A DNA stretch of 7,010 bases from Deltaproteobacteria bacterium (GCA_017861215.1 JAGFXN010000083.1:1-7010); one strand, 5' to 3'. Numbered from the stretch's first letter, positions 1 through 5,509 are shown. Program-made: numbers and translations. Notes: generated by a model not told the origin, from the letters alone.

Positions 1-147
1 GCAGAAGTAATAGATGGCAGGCAGAGGGGTGAAAATCCCCGGCAGCAGACCAATTACCGGGAAGGTTACATAAGCCAGGAAGAGTGCCAGCGTCAGCACC
101 CCGCCTTTCAACGCATCGAGCAGCAGCTCTCTGCCTGGCAGAGCCAT
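1..147 (-). CDS. DUF2232/YybS-type membrane protein, N-terminal fragment
   Basis: This is the first 49 codons of a gene that continues past the left edge. The start ATG at 147-145 lies 14 bases after the rpsR stop, and a GAGGA ribosome binding site overlaps that stop. The peptide opens with MALPGRELLLDALKGG, followed by a hydrophobic stretch (roughly residues 17-48, rich in L, V, F, P and I) that looks like the first membrane segments. In many deltaproteobacteria and Firmicutes an integral membrane protein of the DUF2232/YybS family sits between rpsR and rplI. Position and hydrophobic N-terminus both fit, so I infer that family, but too little is visible for a domain assignment. The family's molecular role is unclear. 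The gene is probably co-transcribed with rpsF and rpsR. Another small membrane protein cannot be excluded. Confidence 0.7.
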   Translation of the reverse strand, partial: MALPGRELLLDALKGGVLTLALFLAYVTFPVIGLLPGIFTPLPAIYYFC

Positions 148-161
148 TGCTTTCGTGTCCT

Positions 162-437
162 CTATGGTAGAATGTGGGTGCCGGCAATCGGCAGCAGCGC
201 AATGTTCCTGGCTCTTTTGATCGCCTCGGTGATTTCTCTCTGATGCTTGGCGCAGTTGCCGGAAATCCGGCGCGGCACTATCTTGCCACGCTCGGTAATG
301 AAGTAGCGGAGAGTACGCGGATCCTTGTAATCAATGGTTACCTGCTTATCGGCACAGAACCGGCATACTTTTCTGCGCTGGAAAGGCCTCTTTTTTCTGG
401 GCCCGCTGGGGCGCTGTGAACTTCTTTCATCACTCAT
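162..437 (-). CDS. rpsR: 30S ribosomal protein S18
   Basis: S18 is a small-subunit protein that binds the platform of 16S rRNA as a heterodimer with S6. The 91-residue product has the basic N-terminal extension (PRKKRPFQRRK), the core YKDPRTLRYFITERGKIVPRR (about residues 37-57), and the ending KRARNIALLPI typical of the family. C25 and C28 (CRFC) with C62 and H65 (NCAKH) form a probable zinc site. This is the 'C+' version of S18, as opposed to paralogs that have lost the cysteines. Length is near the usual 75-90 residues. A strong GGAGGT site lies 9 bases upstream of the ATG. The gene follows rpsF after 21 bases, the standard order for co-production of the S6:S18 pair, and is followed closely by the membrane-protein gene at the left edge. 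Confidence 0.98.
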   Translation of the reverse strand: MSDERSSQRPSGPRKKRPFQRRKVCRFCADKQVTIDYKDPRTLRYFITERGKIVPRRISGNCAKHQREITEAIKRARNIALLPIAGTHILP

Positions 438-458
438 GGTATATGAACCTCCGTCAGT

Positions 459-833
459 TTACTCGTTTTCAGATGCGGCTTCCTCTACAGGAGCCGTCTC
501 TTCGGCCTCTACCGGCTTTGCCGGGGCAACAGTCACTGTATCCTTCTCCAGCTTGACGCTCTGGTAACGGATTACCCGTTCGTCAAGGCGGAGACGGCGC
601 TCCAGTTCTGCAATCAACGCTGCATCCCCGTCACTGCGGAGATACATGTAGCGGCCACGGGTGATCTTGTCGATCGGGTAGGCAAGTTTGCGAATCCCCC
701 AATCTTCAAGCTTCCTGACTTCACCGTTCATCTTGGCGATTACTTCGTTGATCCGGGTGGTGAGAGCTTTGTTCTCATCATCTGCCAGATCAGGTTTGAC
801 GATATAGATCGTCTCGTACATCCTGATGCTCAT
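459..833 (-). CDS. rpsF: 30S ribosomal protein S6
   Basis: S6 is a small-subunit platform protein that pairs with S18. The 124-residue product shows the conserved opening MYETIYIVKPDL (residues 5-16), the central EDWGIRKLAYPI motif (about 43-54), the GRYMYLR strand (about 60-66), and an alanine- and glutamate-rich acidic tail (about 103-124, ending in EEAASENE), as is common in S6. I chose the ATG at 833 because a GGAGGAT site lies about 7 bases upstream. The internal Met5, where some homologs begin, would be too far from that site. The gene is first in the ribosomal-protein group. It is preceded by a 140-base leader with a promoter-like sequence and hairpins, and followed by rpsR after 21 bases. 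Confidence 0.98.
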   Translation of the reverse strand: MSIRMYETIYIVKPDLADDENKALTTRINEVIAKMNGEVRKLEDWGIRKLAYPIDKITRGRYMYLRSDGDAALIAELERRLRLDERVIRYQSVKLEKDTVTVAPAKPVEAEETAPVEEAASENE

Positions 834-838
834 CTTTG

Positions 839-845
839 ATCCTCC
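839..845 (-). promoter_or_regulatory. rpsF ribosome binding site
   Basis: On the minus strand the sequence GGAGGAT lies 5-7 bases before the rpsF ATG, a near-consensus Shine-Dalgarno. It fixes the start at 833 rather than at the internal ATG four codons later. Confidence 0.85.
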
Positions 846-859
846 TCACGGTTTGTGTG

Positions 860-883
860 TGTTGCCGGTCTTTTGGCGGCACA
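860..883 (-). promoter_or_regulatory. rpsF leader hairpin with CCG trinucleotides (possible S6:S18 site)
   Basis: In the rpsF 5' leader, minus-strand TGTGCCG (883-877) can pair with CGGCAACA (867-860) with one bulged A, around a 9-base loop CCAAAAGAC. It ends about 15 bases before the Shine-Dalgarno. Several CCG trinucleotides occur in and around it. Many bacteria carry in this position an mRNA motif bound by the S6:S18 complex, described as a CCG in a bulge flanked by a stem and a hairpin. I see the ingredients but could not match the full consensus by eye, so the assignment is tentative. Confidence 0.35.
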
Positions 884-914
884 GCGAAGCCCCGGTCCCA
901 CCCGGAGCAAGGAG

Positions 915-935
915 AAGCAGCCCCGATGGCTGCTT
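915..935 (-). other. Perfect 8-bp hairpin in the hisE-rpsF spacer
   Basis: Minus-strand AAGCAGCC (935-928) and GGCTGCTT (922-915) are perfectly complementary around a 5-base loop ATCGG. There is no T-run after the second arm (CTCCTTGC follows), so it is not a standard intrinsic terminator. It would lie near the 5' end of an rpsF transcript started at the promoter candidate just upstream. It could be an mRNA-stabilising or regulatory structure, or a weak attenuator of read-through from hisE. Confidence 0.6.
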
Positions 936-948
936 GTAGGAATCGAAA

Positions 949-977
949 TCTTTAGCACACTACGCCGGGTTATTCAA
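949..977 (-). promoter_or_regulatory. Candidate sigma-70 promoter for rpsF-rpsR
   Basis: Minus-strand TTGAAT (977-972) is separated by exactly 17 bases from TAAAGA (954-949). The latter is preceded by TGC, giving an extended -10 (TGCTAAAGA). The -35 matches consensus in 4 of 6 positions and the -10 hexamer in 3 of 6. The -35 overlaps the hisE stop codon at 976-974. Initiation would fall near 942, giving a leader of about 110 bases, typical for a regulated ribosomal-protein operon. This is inferred from sequence only. Confidence 0.45.
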
Positions 978-1324
978 GTGATTTCTGCAGATTGCTCCGC
1001 TGCTCCGCGCGACGCTTTCTCCTCAATGCCGGAGATGCCGAAACGGCGGCGCAGTTCGGTCAGAACATCGTCCAGGGGGATATCACGATAGGCAAGCAGC
1101 ACAAGGGTATGGTAGAGCAGGTCGGCAGCTTCGTAAACTGTCTCCTCCCGTTCGCCCCCCTTGCCGGCAATGACCAGTTCGGTCGCCTCTTCGCCAAGTT
1201 TTTTAAGGATTTTGTCGATCCCTTTCTGCATCAGCGAGGCAGTGTAGGAGCTGTCAGAGGGGTTTGCCTTCCGCTCCAGGATGACTTGATAGAGGGCCTG
1301 CAGAATATCAGCATGACTGTTCAT
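974..1324 (-). CDS. hisE: Phosphoribosyl-ATP pyrophosphatase
   Basis: HisE hydrolyses phosphoribosyl-ATP to phosphoribosyl-AMP and pyrophosphate, the second step of histidine synthesis, in the cytoplasm. The 116-residue protein has the MazG-like alpha-helical pattern of the family: SSYTASLMQKGIDKILKKLG (about 25-44), the metal-binding stretch EEATEL (E45, E46, E49), and VYEAADLLYHTLVLL (63-77, with E65 and D68). It is a stand-alone HisE, not fused to HisI; no HisI (phosphoribosyl-AMP cyclohydrolase) is present in the window. Its ATG overlaps the hisF stop as ATGA, so translation is probably coupled to hisF. An AAGGGGG run inside hisF is a weak and rather distant binding site. It is the last his gene, and its end carries the likely rpsF promoter. 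The tail (about 101-116) is extra relative to the shortest homologs. Confidence 0.96.
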   Translation of the reverse strand: MNSHADILQALYQVILERKANPSDSSYTASLMQKGIDKILKKLGEEATELVIAGKGGEREETVYEAADLLYHTLVLLAYRDIPLDDVLTELRRRFGISGIEEKASRGAAEQSAEIT

Positions 1325-2082
1325 AGCCGGACATTGACCCCCTTGGCGCGGAGATATTCCTTTGCTTCACGCACGGTATGCTGCCGGAAATGAAAAATTG
1401 AGGCGGCCAGGCAGGCGCTGGCGCCGGCAGCGGTAAAACCGTCATAGAGATGCTCCAGCGTGCCGACGCCGCCGGAGGCGATAACCGGCACGGATACCGC
1501 GTCGACGATCGCCCGGGTAAGGGGGATGTCATAGCCGTCCTTGGTGCCGTCCCGATCCATGCTGGTGAGGAGGATCTCCCCGGCGCCGAACGACTCCATC
1601 CGCCCCGCCCACTCCACGGCATCAATGCCGGTCGGCTTGCGGCCGCCGTGGGTGTACACCTCCCAGCGCTGCTCACCGGGTACCTGTCTGGCGTCAATCG
1701 CTACCACGGTGCACTGGGAACCGAAGCGCTCGGCTGCTTCGCGGACAAAGTCGGGGTTGAACACCGCCGCCGTATTGATCGATACCTTGTCTGCCCCGGC
1801 GTTGAGCATCCTGCGGATATCATCGACCGTGCGGATGCCACCACCAACGGTGAGCGGCATGAAGACCCGCTCGGCAGTCTTTCTGACCACATCGACCATG
1901 GTGTCGCGGCCATCGCTCGATGCAGTGATGTCCAGGAAGGTAAGTTCGTCAGCCCCTTGCTGGTCATACATCTCGGCAATCTCCACCGGATCGCCGGCAT
2001 CGCGCAGTTCAAGGAACTGCACCCCCTTGACGACACGGCCGCCGGTGACATCGAGGCAGGGGATGATTCGTTTGGTCAACAT
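1321..2082 (-). CDS. hisF: Imidazole glycerol phosphate synthase, cyclase subunit
   Basis: HisF is the (beta/alpha)8-barrel cyclase that takes ammonia from HisH and converts PRFAR to imidazole glycerol phosphate and AICAR, linking histidine and purine synthesis. The 253-residue protein begins MLTKRIIPCLDV with catalytic D11, has the second catalytic aspartate at D130 (VVAIDARQ), and shows the phosphate-binding loops VGGGIRT (79-85) and IASGGVGTLEH (201-211), plus LAASIFHF near the end. The frame stays open 18 codons further upstream (to 2136), but that part is repeat-derived. The GAGGAG site at 2095-2090, 7 bases before the ATG, and the family N-terminus favour the start at 2082. The gene is 133 bases after hisA and overlaps hisE by 4 bases. 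Its partner HisH is encoded two genes upstream. Confidence 0.97.
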   Translation of the reverse strand: MLTKRIIPCLDVTGGRVVKGVQFLELRDAGDPVEIAEMYDQQGADELTFLDITASSDGRDTMVDVVRKTAERVFMPLTVGGGIRTVDDIRRMLNAGADKVSINTAAVFNPDFVREAAERFGSQCTVVAIDARQVPGEQRWEVYTHGGRKPTGIDAVEWAGRMESFGAGEILLTSMDRDGTKDGYDIPLTRAIVDAVSVPVIASGGVGTLEHLYDGFTAAGASACLAASIFHFRQHTVREAKEYLRAKGVNVRL

Positions 2083-2089
2083 GTGAAAA

Positions 2090-2095
2090 CTCCTC
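2090..2095 (-). promoter_or_regulatory. hisF ribosome binding site
   Basis: GAGGAG on the minus strand lies 7 bases before the ATG at 2082. It decides the start against the in-frame ATG at 2136, which lies inside the spacer repeat and would add 18 residues foreign to the family. Confidence 0.8.
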
Positions 2096-2110
2096 ACTGC
2101 AACACCATTG

Positions 2111-2225
2111 AACCGCAAAGAACGCGAGGAACGCAAAGAAAACCGTAAAGATTGAATTGGAAGGTTGTCAAAAAATGATTTAAGGCTTTCCTGGCGTCCT
2201 TTGCGTCCCTTGCGTTTAAACGGTT
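2111..2225. repeat. Inverted repeat of tandem 9-base units, hisA-hisF spacer
   Basis: On the plus strand, three 9-base units CGCAAAGAA, CGCGAGGAA and CGCAAAGAA (2114-2140) face three complementary units TCCTGGCGT, CCTTTGCGT and CCCTTGCGT (2189-2215). The best pairing is 2121-2138 with 2199-2216, 16 of 18 bases complementary plus one possible G-U pair in the transcript, with a 60-base loop. The AACCG flank also recurs inverted (2111-2115 and 2221-2225), so the element includes the hisA stop codon (2218-2216) and its last two sense codons. No T-run directly follows the second transcript arm, so it does not look like a simple terminator. Similar short-unit elements occur between genes in Geobacter-type genomes, to my recollection. 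Confidence 0.75.
2144..2171 (-). promoter_or_regulatory. Possible internal promoter upstream of hisF
   Basis: Within the loop of the hisA-hisF inverted repeat, the minus strand carries a perfect -35 consensus TTGACA (2171-2166). A weak -10-like TTTACG (2149-2144, 3 of 6) follows after 16 bases, and TACGGT is available at 18 bases. It could give extra hisF-hisE transcription. The poor -10 makes this uncertain. Confidence 0.3.
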
Positions 2226-2953
2226 TTTGCTTTTCTAGTCAGCGCGATTGCTGCGGCCAGATCCAGCGCGCCGCTGTAGATAGCCTTGCCGGTGATGACA
2301 CCGGTGACGCCGCTCGATTCGACGGCCATCAGATTCCTGATATCCTGCAGGCTCGACACTCCGCCGGAGGCAATGACCGGAATGCTGATCGACTCCGCCA
2401 GCGCGCAGGTCGCTTCGATGTTCGGCCCCTGCATCATGCCGTCGCGGCTGATGTCGGTGTAGATGATGGCACAAACGCCGAACCCCTCGAACTTCTTTGC
2501 CAGCTCGATTGCCGTGACACCGGTCACTTCGGCCCACCCCTGCACCGCAACCATGCCGTTCCTGGCATCAATGCCGACGACAATCCGGCCGGGAAACCGG
2601 CTACAGGCCTCTTGCACCAGCTCCGGATTGCGCTGGGCGGCCGTGCCGATGATTACCCTGTCAATCCCCGTGTCCAGATAGGCTTCGATAGTGGCGATGT
2701 CGCGAATCCCTCCGCCCAGCTGGGTCGGAATGGTGACGGCCCTGACGATCGCCTCGATGGCGCTGCGGTTTTTCGGTTCGCCGGCAAAGGCGCCGTCCAG
2801 GTCGACAATATGCAGCAGTTCCGCTCCCTGCGCCTCCCAGACCTTTGCCTGGGCGCCGGGGTCATCGCTGAACACCGTGTCCCGCTCCATCAGCCCCTGT
2901 TCCAGCCGGACACATTTCCCTTCTTTCAGATCTATCGCCGGTATGACAATCAT
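2216..2953 (-). CDS. hisA: ProFAR isomerase, (beta/alpha)8 barrel
   Basis: HisA catalyses the Amadori rearrangement of ProFAR to PRFAR, just before the HisH/HisF step. The 245-residue protein starts MIVIPAIDLKEG with catalytic D8, has the second catalytic aspartate D129 (VVGIDARNG), the first phosphate loop QLGGGIRD (78-85), TDISRDGM (166-173), and IASGGVSSLQD (194-204) as the second phosphate loop. QGW (138-140) is also typical of HisA. Length is normal for the family (about 240-250). It lacks any sign of the dual HisA/TrpF form beyond ordinary HisA motifs. The start codon overlaps the hisH stop as ATGA, indicating translational coupling. The final codons and the stop fall within a spacer repeat. 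Confidence 0.97.
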   Translation of the reverse strand: MIVIPAIDLKEGKCVRLEQGLMERDTVFSDDPGAQAKVWEAQGAELLHIVDLDGAFAGEPKNRSAIEAIVRAVTIPTQLGGGIRDIATIEAYLDTGIDRVIIGTAAQRNPELVQEACSRFPGRIVVGIDARNGMVAVQGWAEVTGVTAIELAKKFEGFGVCAIIYTDISRDGMMQGPNIEATCALAESISIPVIASGGVSSLQDIRNLMAVESSGVTGVITGKAIYSGALDLAAAIALTRKAKTV

Positions 2954-3573
2954 GACATCGCTCCAAAATTCTTCAGTATCTGCAGCCCTTTCTCCTGCGA
3001 TTTCTCCGGATGGAACTGGGTAGCCACCAGATTGTCCTTGCAGATGGCGGAGCAGAACTCTATACCGTAGCCGGTGGTTGTGGCAACGACCGCCGCATCC
3101 TCAGGCCTGACATAATAGGAGTGGACAAAATAAACATTGGTCCCTTCGTCAATGCCGGCAAAAACCGGTGACTGACAGTGGAAAGAGAGCTGATTCCACC
3201 CCATGTGCGGCACTGGCAGCTTTTCGCCGCTCGCGCTCATCCCGTCAGGGAAACGGACAACTCTTCCCGGAATGACGTCCAGCCCCTGGTGGCTGCCGAA
3301 CTCTTCACTCTCGGTAAAGAGCAGCTGCAAGCCAAGGCAGATGCCGAGAAACGGCCGGCCTTCGCGGATCACCCGGAGAATCGGCTCGACAAAGCCGCCG
3401 GTCTCCAGGTTGCGCATGCAGTCGCGAAAGGCGCCGACTCCGGGGAGCACTATCCGCTCGGCCTCCAGCACAACTTTGGGGTCGGCGGTAACCACCGCTG
3501 CAAAGCCGACCTTTTCAAAACCCTTTTGTACGGAACGGAGGTTTCCCATGCCGTAGTCGATAATTGCGATCAT
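2950..3573 (-). CDS. hisH: Imidazole glycerol phosphate synthase, glutamine amidotransferase subunit
   Basis: HisH hydrolyses glutamine and passes ammonia to HisF. The 207-residue protein is a class I glutamine amidotransferase: it opens with MIAIIDYGMGNLRSV, has the oxyanion-strand motif LPGVGAF (43-49), the nucleophile C79 in GICLGLQLLF, VHSYYV (150-155), and the catalytic H188 and E190 in TQFHPEKSQ. The triad is complete. The frame stays open 10 codons upstream to 3603, but that part is repeat sequence. The ATG at 3573, preceded by GAGG with about 7 bases spacing, gives the family-standard N-terminus. The gene overlaps hisA by 4 bases. Its ribosome binding site lies immediately after a large hairpin that fills the gap to hisB, which may affect its translation or mRNA stability. 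Confidence 0.97.
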   Translation of the reverse strand: MIAIIDYGMGNLRSVQKGFEKVGFAAVVTADPKVVLEAERIVLPGVGAFRDCMRNLETGGFVEPILRVIREGRPFLGICLGLQLLFTESEEFGSHQGLDVIPGRVVRFPDGMSASGEKLPVPHMGWNQLSFHCQSPVFAGIDEGTNVYFVHSYYVRPEDAAVVATTTGYGIEFCSAICKDNLVATQFHPEKSQEKGLQILKNFGAMS

Positions 3574-3584
3574 AAATAATCCTC

Positions 3585-3657
3585 GGCTCTGGGCTCTGGG
3601 CACTAGGCTTTAGGGAAGCGTTTCAATCCTAGAGCCCAGTGCCTAGAGCCTAGTGCC
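3585..3657. repeat. Hairpin of tandem 7-base units, hisB-hisH spacer
   Basis: Two 30-base arms (3585-3614 and 3628-3657) are complementary at 25 of 30 positions around a 13-base loop. Each arm consists of exact 7-base units: GGCTCTG twice, GGCACTA and GGCTTTA on the left; TAGAGCC, CAGTGCC, TAGAGCC and TAGTGCC on the right. The element starts 3 bases after the hisB stop and ends against the GAGG of the hisH ribosome binding site, filling 73 of the 87 spacer bases. No T-run follows it in the direction of transcription. It would form a stable stem in the his mRNA, possibly protecting the upstream message or limiting hisH initiation. Confidence 0.85.
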
Positions 3658-3660
3658 CGA

Positions 3661-4248
3661 TTACAGCTTTCCTTTCGTCGACATGACCCCTTCAATGCGC
3701 GGGTCAAGCTGGGTGGCCATGTCCAGCGCCCTGGCAAACCCCTTGAAGCAGGCCTCCAGAACATGGTGGACGTTGTCGCCGTACATGACGTTGAGGTGAA
3801 GATTGGCGCCGATATTATTGACAAAAGCCTGAAAAAACTCTCTGCCGAGTTCGACGTCGAACTCGCCGATCTTTACCTTCGGCAGCCGTACATTATAAAC
3901 CAGATAGGGGCGGCCGGAGAGGTCGAGCGCCACGCTGGCGAGGGTCTCATCCATCGGCACCGAGGCCTGGCCGTAGCGGCGGATTCCCTTTTTGTCGCCC
4001 AGAGCCTCTTTTAGCGCCTGCCCCAGCACAATGCCGATATCCTCCACGGTGTGATGGAAATCAATGTCGATATCCCCCTGGGCCTCGACTTCCAGGTCAA
4101 ACAGGCCGTGGCGGGCAAAGAGATCGAGCATGTGGTCGAGAAAAGGCACCGACGTGCATATTTTGCCGACACCGCTGCCGTCCAGGTTGATCGAAAGCCT
4201 GATGCGGGTTTCCTTGGTAACTCTCTCAATGGAAGCAGTTCGCGACAT
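3661..4248 (-). CDS. hisB: Imidazoleglycerol-phosphate dehydratase
   Basis: This enzyme removes water from imidazole glycerol phosphate to give imidazole acetol phosphate, using a Mn-dependent active site in a large oligomer. The 195-residue protein is the monofunctional form, with no N-terminal histidinol-phosphatase domain. Metal and substrate motifs are visible: PFLDHML (35-41), DFHHTVED (63-70), and GDNVHHVLEA (157-166), together with SVPMDETLA (96-104) and the C-terminal GVMSTKG. The histidinol-phosphate phosphatase that this organism needs is not fused here and not in the window. The ATG at 4248 follows the hisC stop by 9 bases. The only ribosome binding site is TAAGGGGGGG, which begins with the hisC stop codon, so translation is likely coupled to hisC. 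Confidence 0.98.
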   Translation of the reverse strand: MSRTASIERVTKETRIRLSINLDGSGVGKICTSVPFLDHMLDLFARHGLFDLEVEAQGDIDIDFHHTVEDIGIVLGQALKEALGDKKGIRRYGQASVPMDETLASVALDLSGRPYLVYNVRLPKVKIGEFDVELGREFFQAFVNNIGANLHLNVMYGDNVHHVLEACFKGFARALDMATQLDPRIEGVMSTKGKL

Positions 4249-4250
4249 AT

Positions 4251-4260
4251 CCCCCCCTTA
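4251..4260 (-). promoter_or_regulatory. hisB ribosome binding site overlapping hisC stop
   Basis: The minus strand reads TAAGGGGGGG then AT and the hisB ATG. TAAGG pairs well with the 16S 3' end and the stop codon is part of it. The run of seven G's is a possible slippage site, but it lies between genes and would change only the spacing. Confidence 0.7.
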
Positions 4261-5310
4261 TCCTATTTCCTCTATTGCGGCAAGTGTGGCCTTCATCTCT
4301 GCGTCCGTCCCGATCGATATCCGCAGACCATGGGCCAGCAGCGGATCGGAGAAGTGCCGTACCAGTATCTTGCGCTCGAAGAGCCCTTCGTAGAGCCGTT
4401 TGCCGTTTCGGTCGGGCGGCGTGGCAAAGACGTAGTTTCCCTGGGAGGGGATTACCTCGTAGCCAAGCGTGCGCAACCCGGTCGAAAACCACTCCCGCGT
4501 CGCGCGGATCCTGCGGCAACACTCCTGGAGGTACTCCTGGTCCTTGAGGGCTGCCACGCAGGCCGCTTGTGCCAGTCGATCAAGATTGTAATGGTCGCGG
4601 ATCTTGTCGAGCGCGGCGATCACTTCCGGCCGGGCAATCGCCAGACCAAGCCGCATCCCGGCCAGGGAATAGCTTTTGGAAAGGGTGCGGGTCACCACCA
4701 CGTTATCGTATCTTTTGACCAGTTCCAGGGCGCTGCCGTCGGCGAAATCGGCATAGGTTTCGTCCAGCACCAGCATGCCGGCGCAGCGCCTGGCCAGGTC
4801 TTCGATGTAGTCCAGGGGAAAGGCCGGGCCGAGCGGAGCGTTCGGAGTGGTGAGAAAGAACAGCTTGCCCGGGTAACGTTCCGGAAAACCGGCGATGCGG
4901 AAATCCTCCGTCAGACCGTAGGTGCGCACCCGCGCCCCCTGGACTTCAGCCAGTGTGGCGTAATAGGAGTAAGAGGGGTGGACGTAGGCGATCTCCTCTC
5001 CTTCAGCGGCAAAGGCCCTGATCAGGTTGTTCAGCACCTCGTCGGAGCCGTTGGCCATGATGATCCAGGAGGGATCGAAGCCGTACAGCTCGCCGGCGGT
5101 CTCGCGCAGCTTCTGGCTGGATGCGCTTGGATAGGTTCGCAGGGAAGCGCCGTCGGGTCCAAGTTCAGCCAGGATGGCCTCTACTACCCTGGGGGAGGGC
5201 GGATAGGAGTTTTCGTTGGTGTTCAGCTTGATCCAGGAGGCGATATCGGGCGGCTGGTAGCCGGGGACATAACCGGCCATTGCGGCAATATTGGGGCGAA
5301 GAGGTATCAT
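4258..5310 (-). CDS. hisC: Histidinol-phosphate aminotransferase
   Basis: HisC is a PLP enzyme that transaminates imidazole acetol phosphate with glutamate to give histidinol phosphate. The 350-residue protein has the fold-type I pattern: substrate-loop LNTNENSYPPSP (29-40), ANGSDEV (86-92) for cofactor phosphate, PNAP (156-159) with N157, VLDETYADF (181-189) with D183 and Y186, the PLP lysine K212 in TLSKSYSLAGMRLG, and LRISIGT near the end. Length is typical (345-370). The PN-motif reads PNAPLG rather than the common PNNPTG or PNAPTG. The start at 5310 gives the expected MIPLRPNI opening, but the ribosome binding site is weak (GAAG only). It is the first his gene here, 199 bases after uvrC, with no hisG or hisD ahead of it. 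Imidazole-phosphate specificity is inferred from context; related aromatic aminotransferases share the motifs. Confidence 0.95.
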   Translation of the reverse strand: MIPLRPNIAAMAGYVPGYQPPDIASWIKLNTNENSYPPSPRVVEAILAELGPDGASLRTYPSASSQKLRETAGELYGFDPSWIIMANGSDEVLNNLIRAFAAEGEEIAYVHPSYSYYATLAEVQGARVRTYGLTEDFRIAGFPERYPGKLFFLTTPNAPLGPAFPLDYIEDLARRCAGMLVLDETYADFADGSALELVKRYDNVVVTRTLSKSYSLAGMRLGLAIARPEVIAALDKIRDHYNLDRLAQAACVAALKDQEYLQECCRRIRATREWFSTGLRTLGYEVIPSQGNYVFATPPDRNGKRLYEGLFERKILVRHFSDPLLAHGLRISIGTDAEMKATLAAIEEIG

Positions 5311-5321
5311 AGTCTTCGAAA

Positions 5322-5349
5322 AATATCATGCAGCAGGGGGTTGAGGCAA
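5322..5349 (-). promoter_or_regulatory. Weak promoter-like sequence before hisC
   Basis: Minus-strand TTGCCT (5349-5344, 4 of 6) and GATATT (5327-5322, 4 of 6) are 16 bases apart. A start about 7 bases on would leave a leader of only a few bases before the hisC ATG, which fits the weak Shine-Dalgarno but makes the call doubtful. No His-rich leader peptide or classic attenuator was seen in this spacer. Confidence 0.22.
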
Positions 5350-5361
5350 GGAAGAAACGCT

Positions 5362-5509
5362 AAAAAACAGGCTGAAGGCTGAGGGCTGAGGGCTGAGGGA
5401 TGAGGGATGAGGGATGAGGGATGAGGCCGGATGTCGTGCACTGGCAATTGTTATTGGACCGCTGCTGTCCCTGCGAGAGTAATGGCAATTCACGGGTTAC
5501 CTTCAGCCT
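5362..5509 (-). terminator. Possible uvrC terminator with long loop
   Basis: In the uvrC transcript AGGCTGAAGG (5509-5500) can pair perfectly over 10 bp with CCTTCAGCCT (5378-5369). The second arm is followed by G and then six T's (5367-5362). The stem plus T-run resembles an intrinsic terminator, but the loop is about 121 bases, much longer than usual, so efficiency is doubtful. If it works, hisC needs its own promoter. Confidence 0.35.
5370..5425. repeat. Eight tandem heptamers, uvrC-hisC spacer
   Basis: On the plus strand eight contiguous 7-base units run without interruption: GGCTGAA once, GGCTGAG three times, then GGATGAG four times. The stepwise change of unit along the array suggests growth by slippage or unequal exchange from local copies. 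It is the left arm of an inverted arrangement with 5502-5522. Confidence 0.92.

Noticed and set aside
915..935. Intrinsic terminator for the his operon
   Set aside because: The 8-bp stem is perfect but the following bases are CTCCTTGC, with no T-run, so only a hairpin is claimed.
2083..2136. N-terminal extension of HisF by 18 residues
   Set aside because: The extension is encoded by the spacer repeat, and the GAGGAG site and family N-terminus fit the start at 2082.
1450..2148. Plus-strand open frame of 232 codons opposite hisF
   Set aside because: Shadow of hisF; the minus-strand frame carries both catalytic aspartates and the phosphate loops.
2165..3070. Open frame of about 301 codons on the plus strand
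   Set aside because: It is antisense to hisA and to the end of hisH and begins in the spacer repeat; no motifs or coding character were seen.
3574..3603. N-terminal extension of HisH by 10 residues
   Set aside because: It lies partly in the hairpin repeat, and the ribosome binding site at 3584-3581 fits the ATG at 3573.
4051..5382. Long open frame on the plus strand (443 codons)
   Set aside because: It lies antisense to hisC and hisB, both with intact family motifs, and its translation has no recognisable domain. GC-rich codon use on the real strand explains the open frame.
5370..5425. CRISPR-like array
   Set aside because: Units are 7 bases and contiguous with no spacers; it is a simple tandem repeat.
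5442..5490. Direct repeat TGGCAATT (5442-5449 and 5483-5490)
   Set aside because: An 8-base match in a short AT-richer stretch can arise by chance; no further structure supports an operator.
5311..5509. Histidine attenuator or His-codon leader peptide, or T-box
   Set aside because: No short frame with a run of His codons and no T-box sequence were found; the space is taken by heptamers and a T-run. A short frame starting at 5329 overlaps hisC out of frame and has no His cluster.
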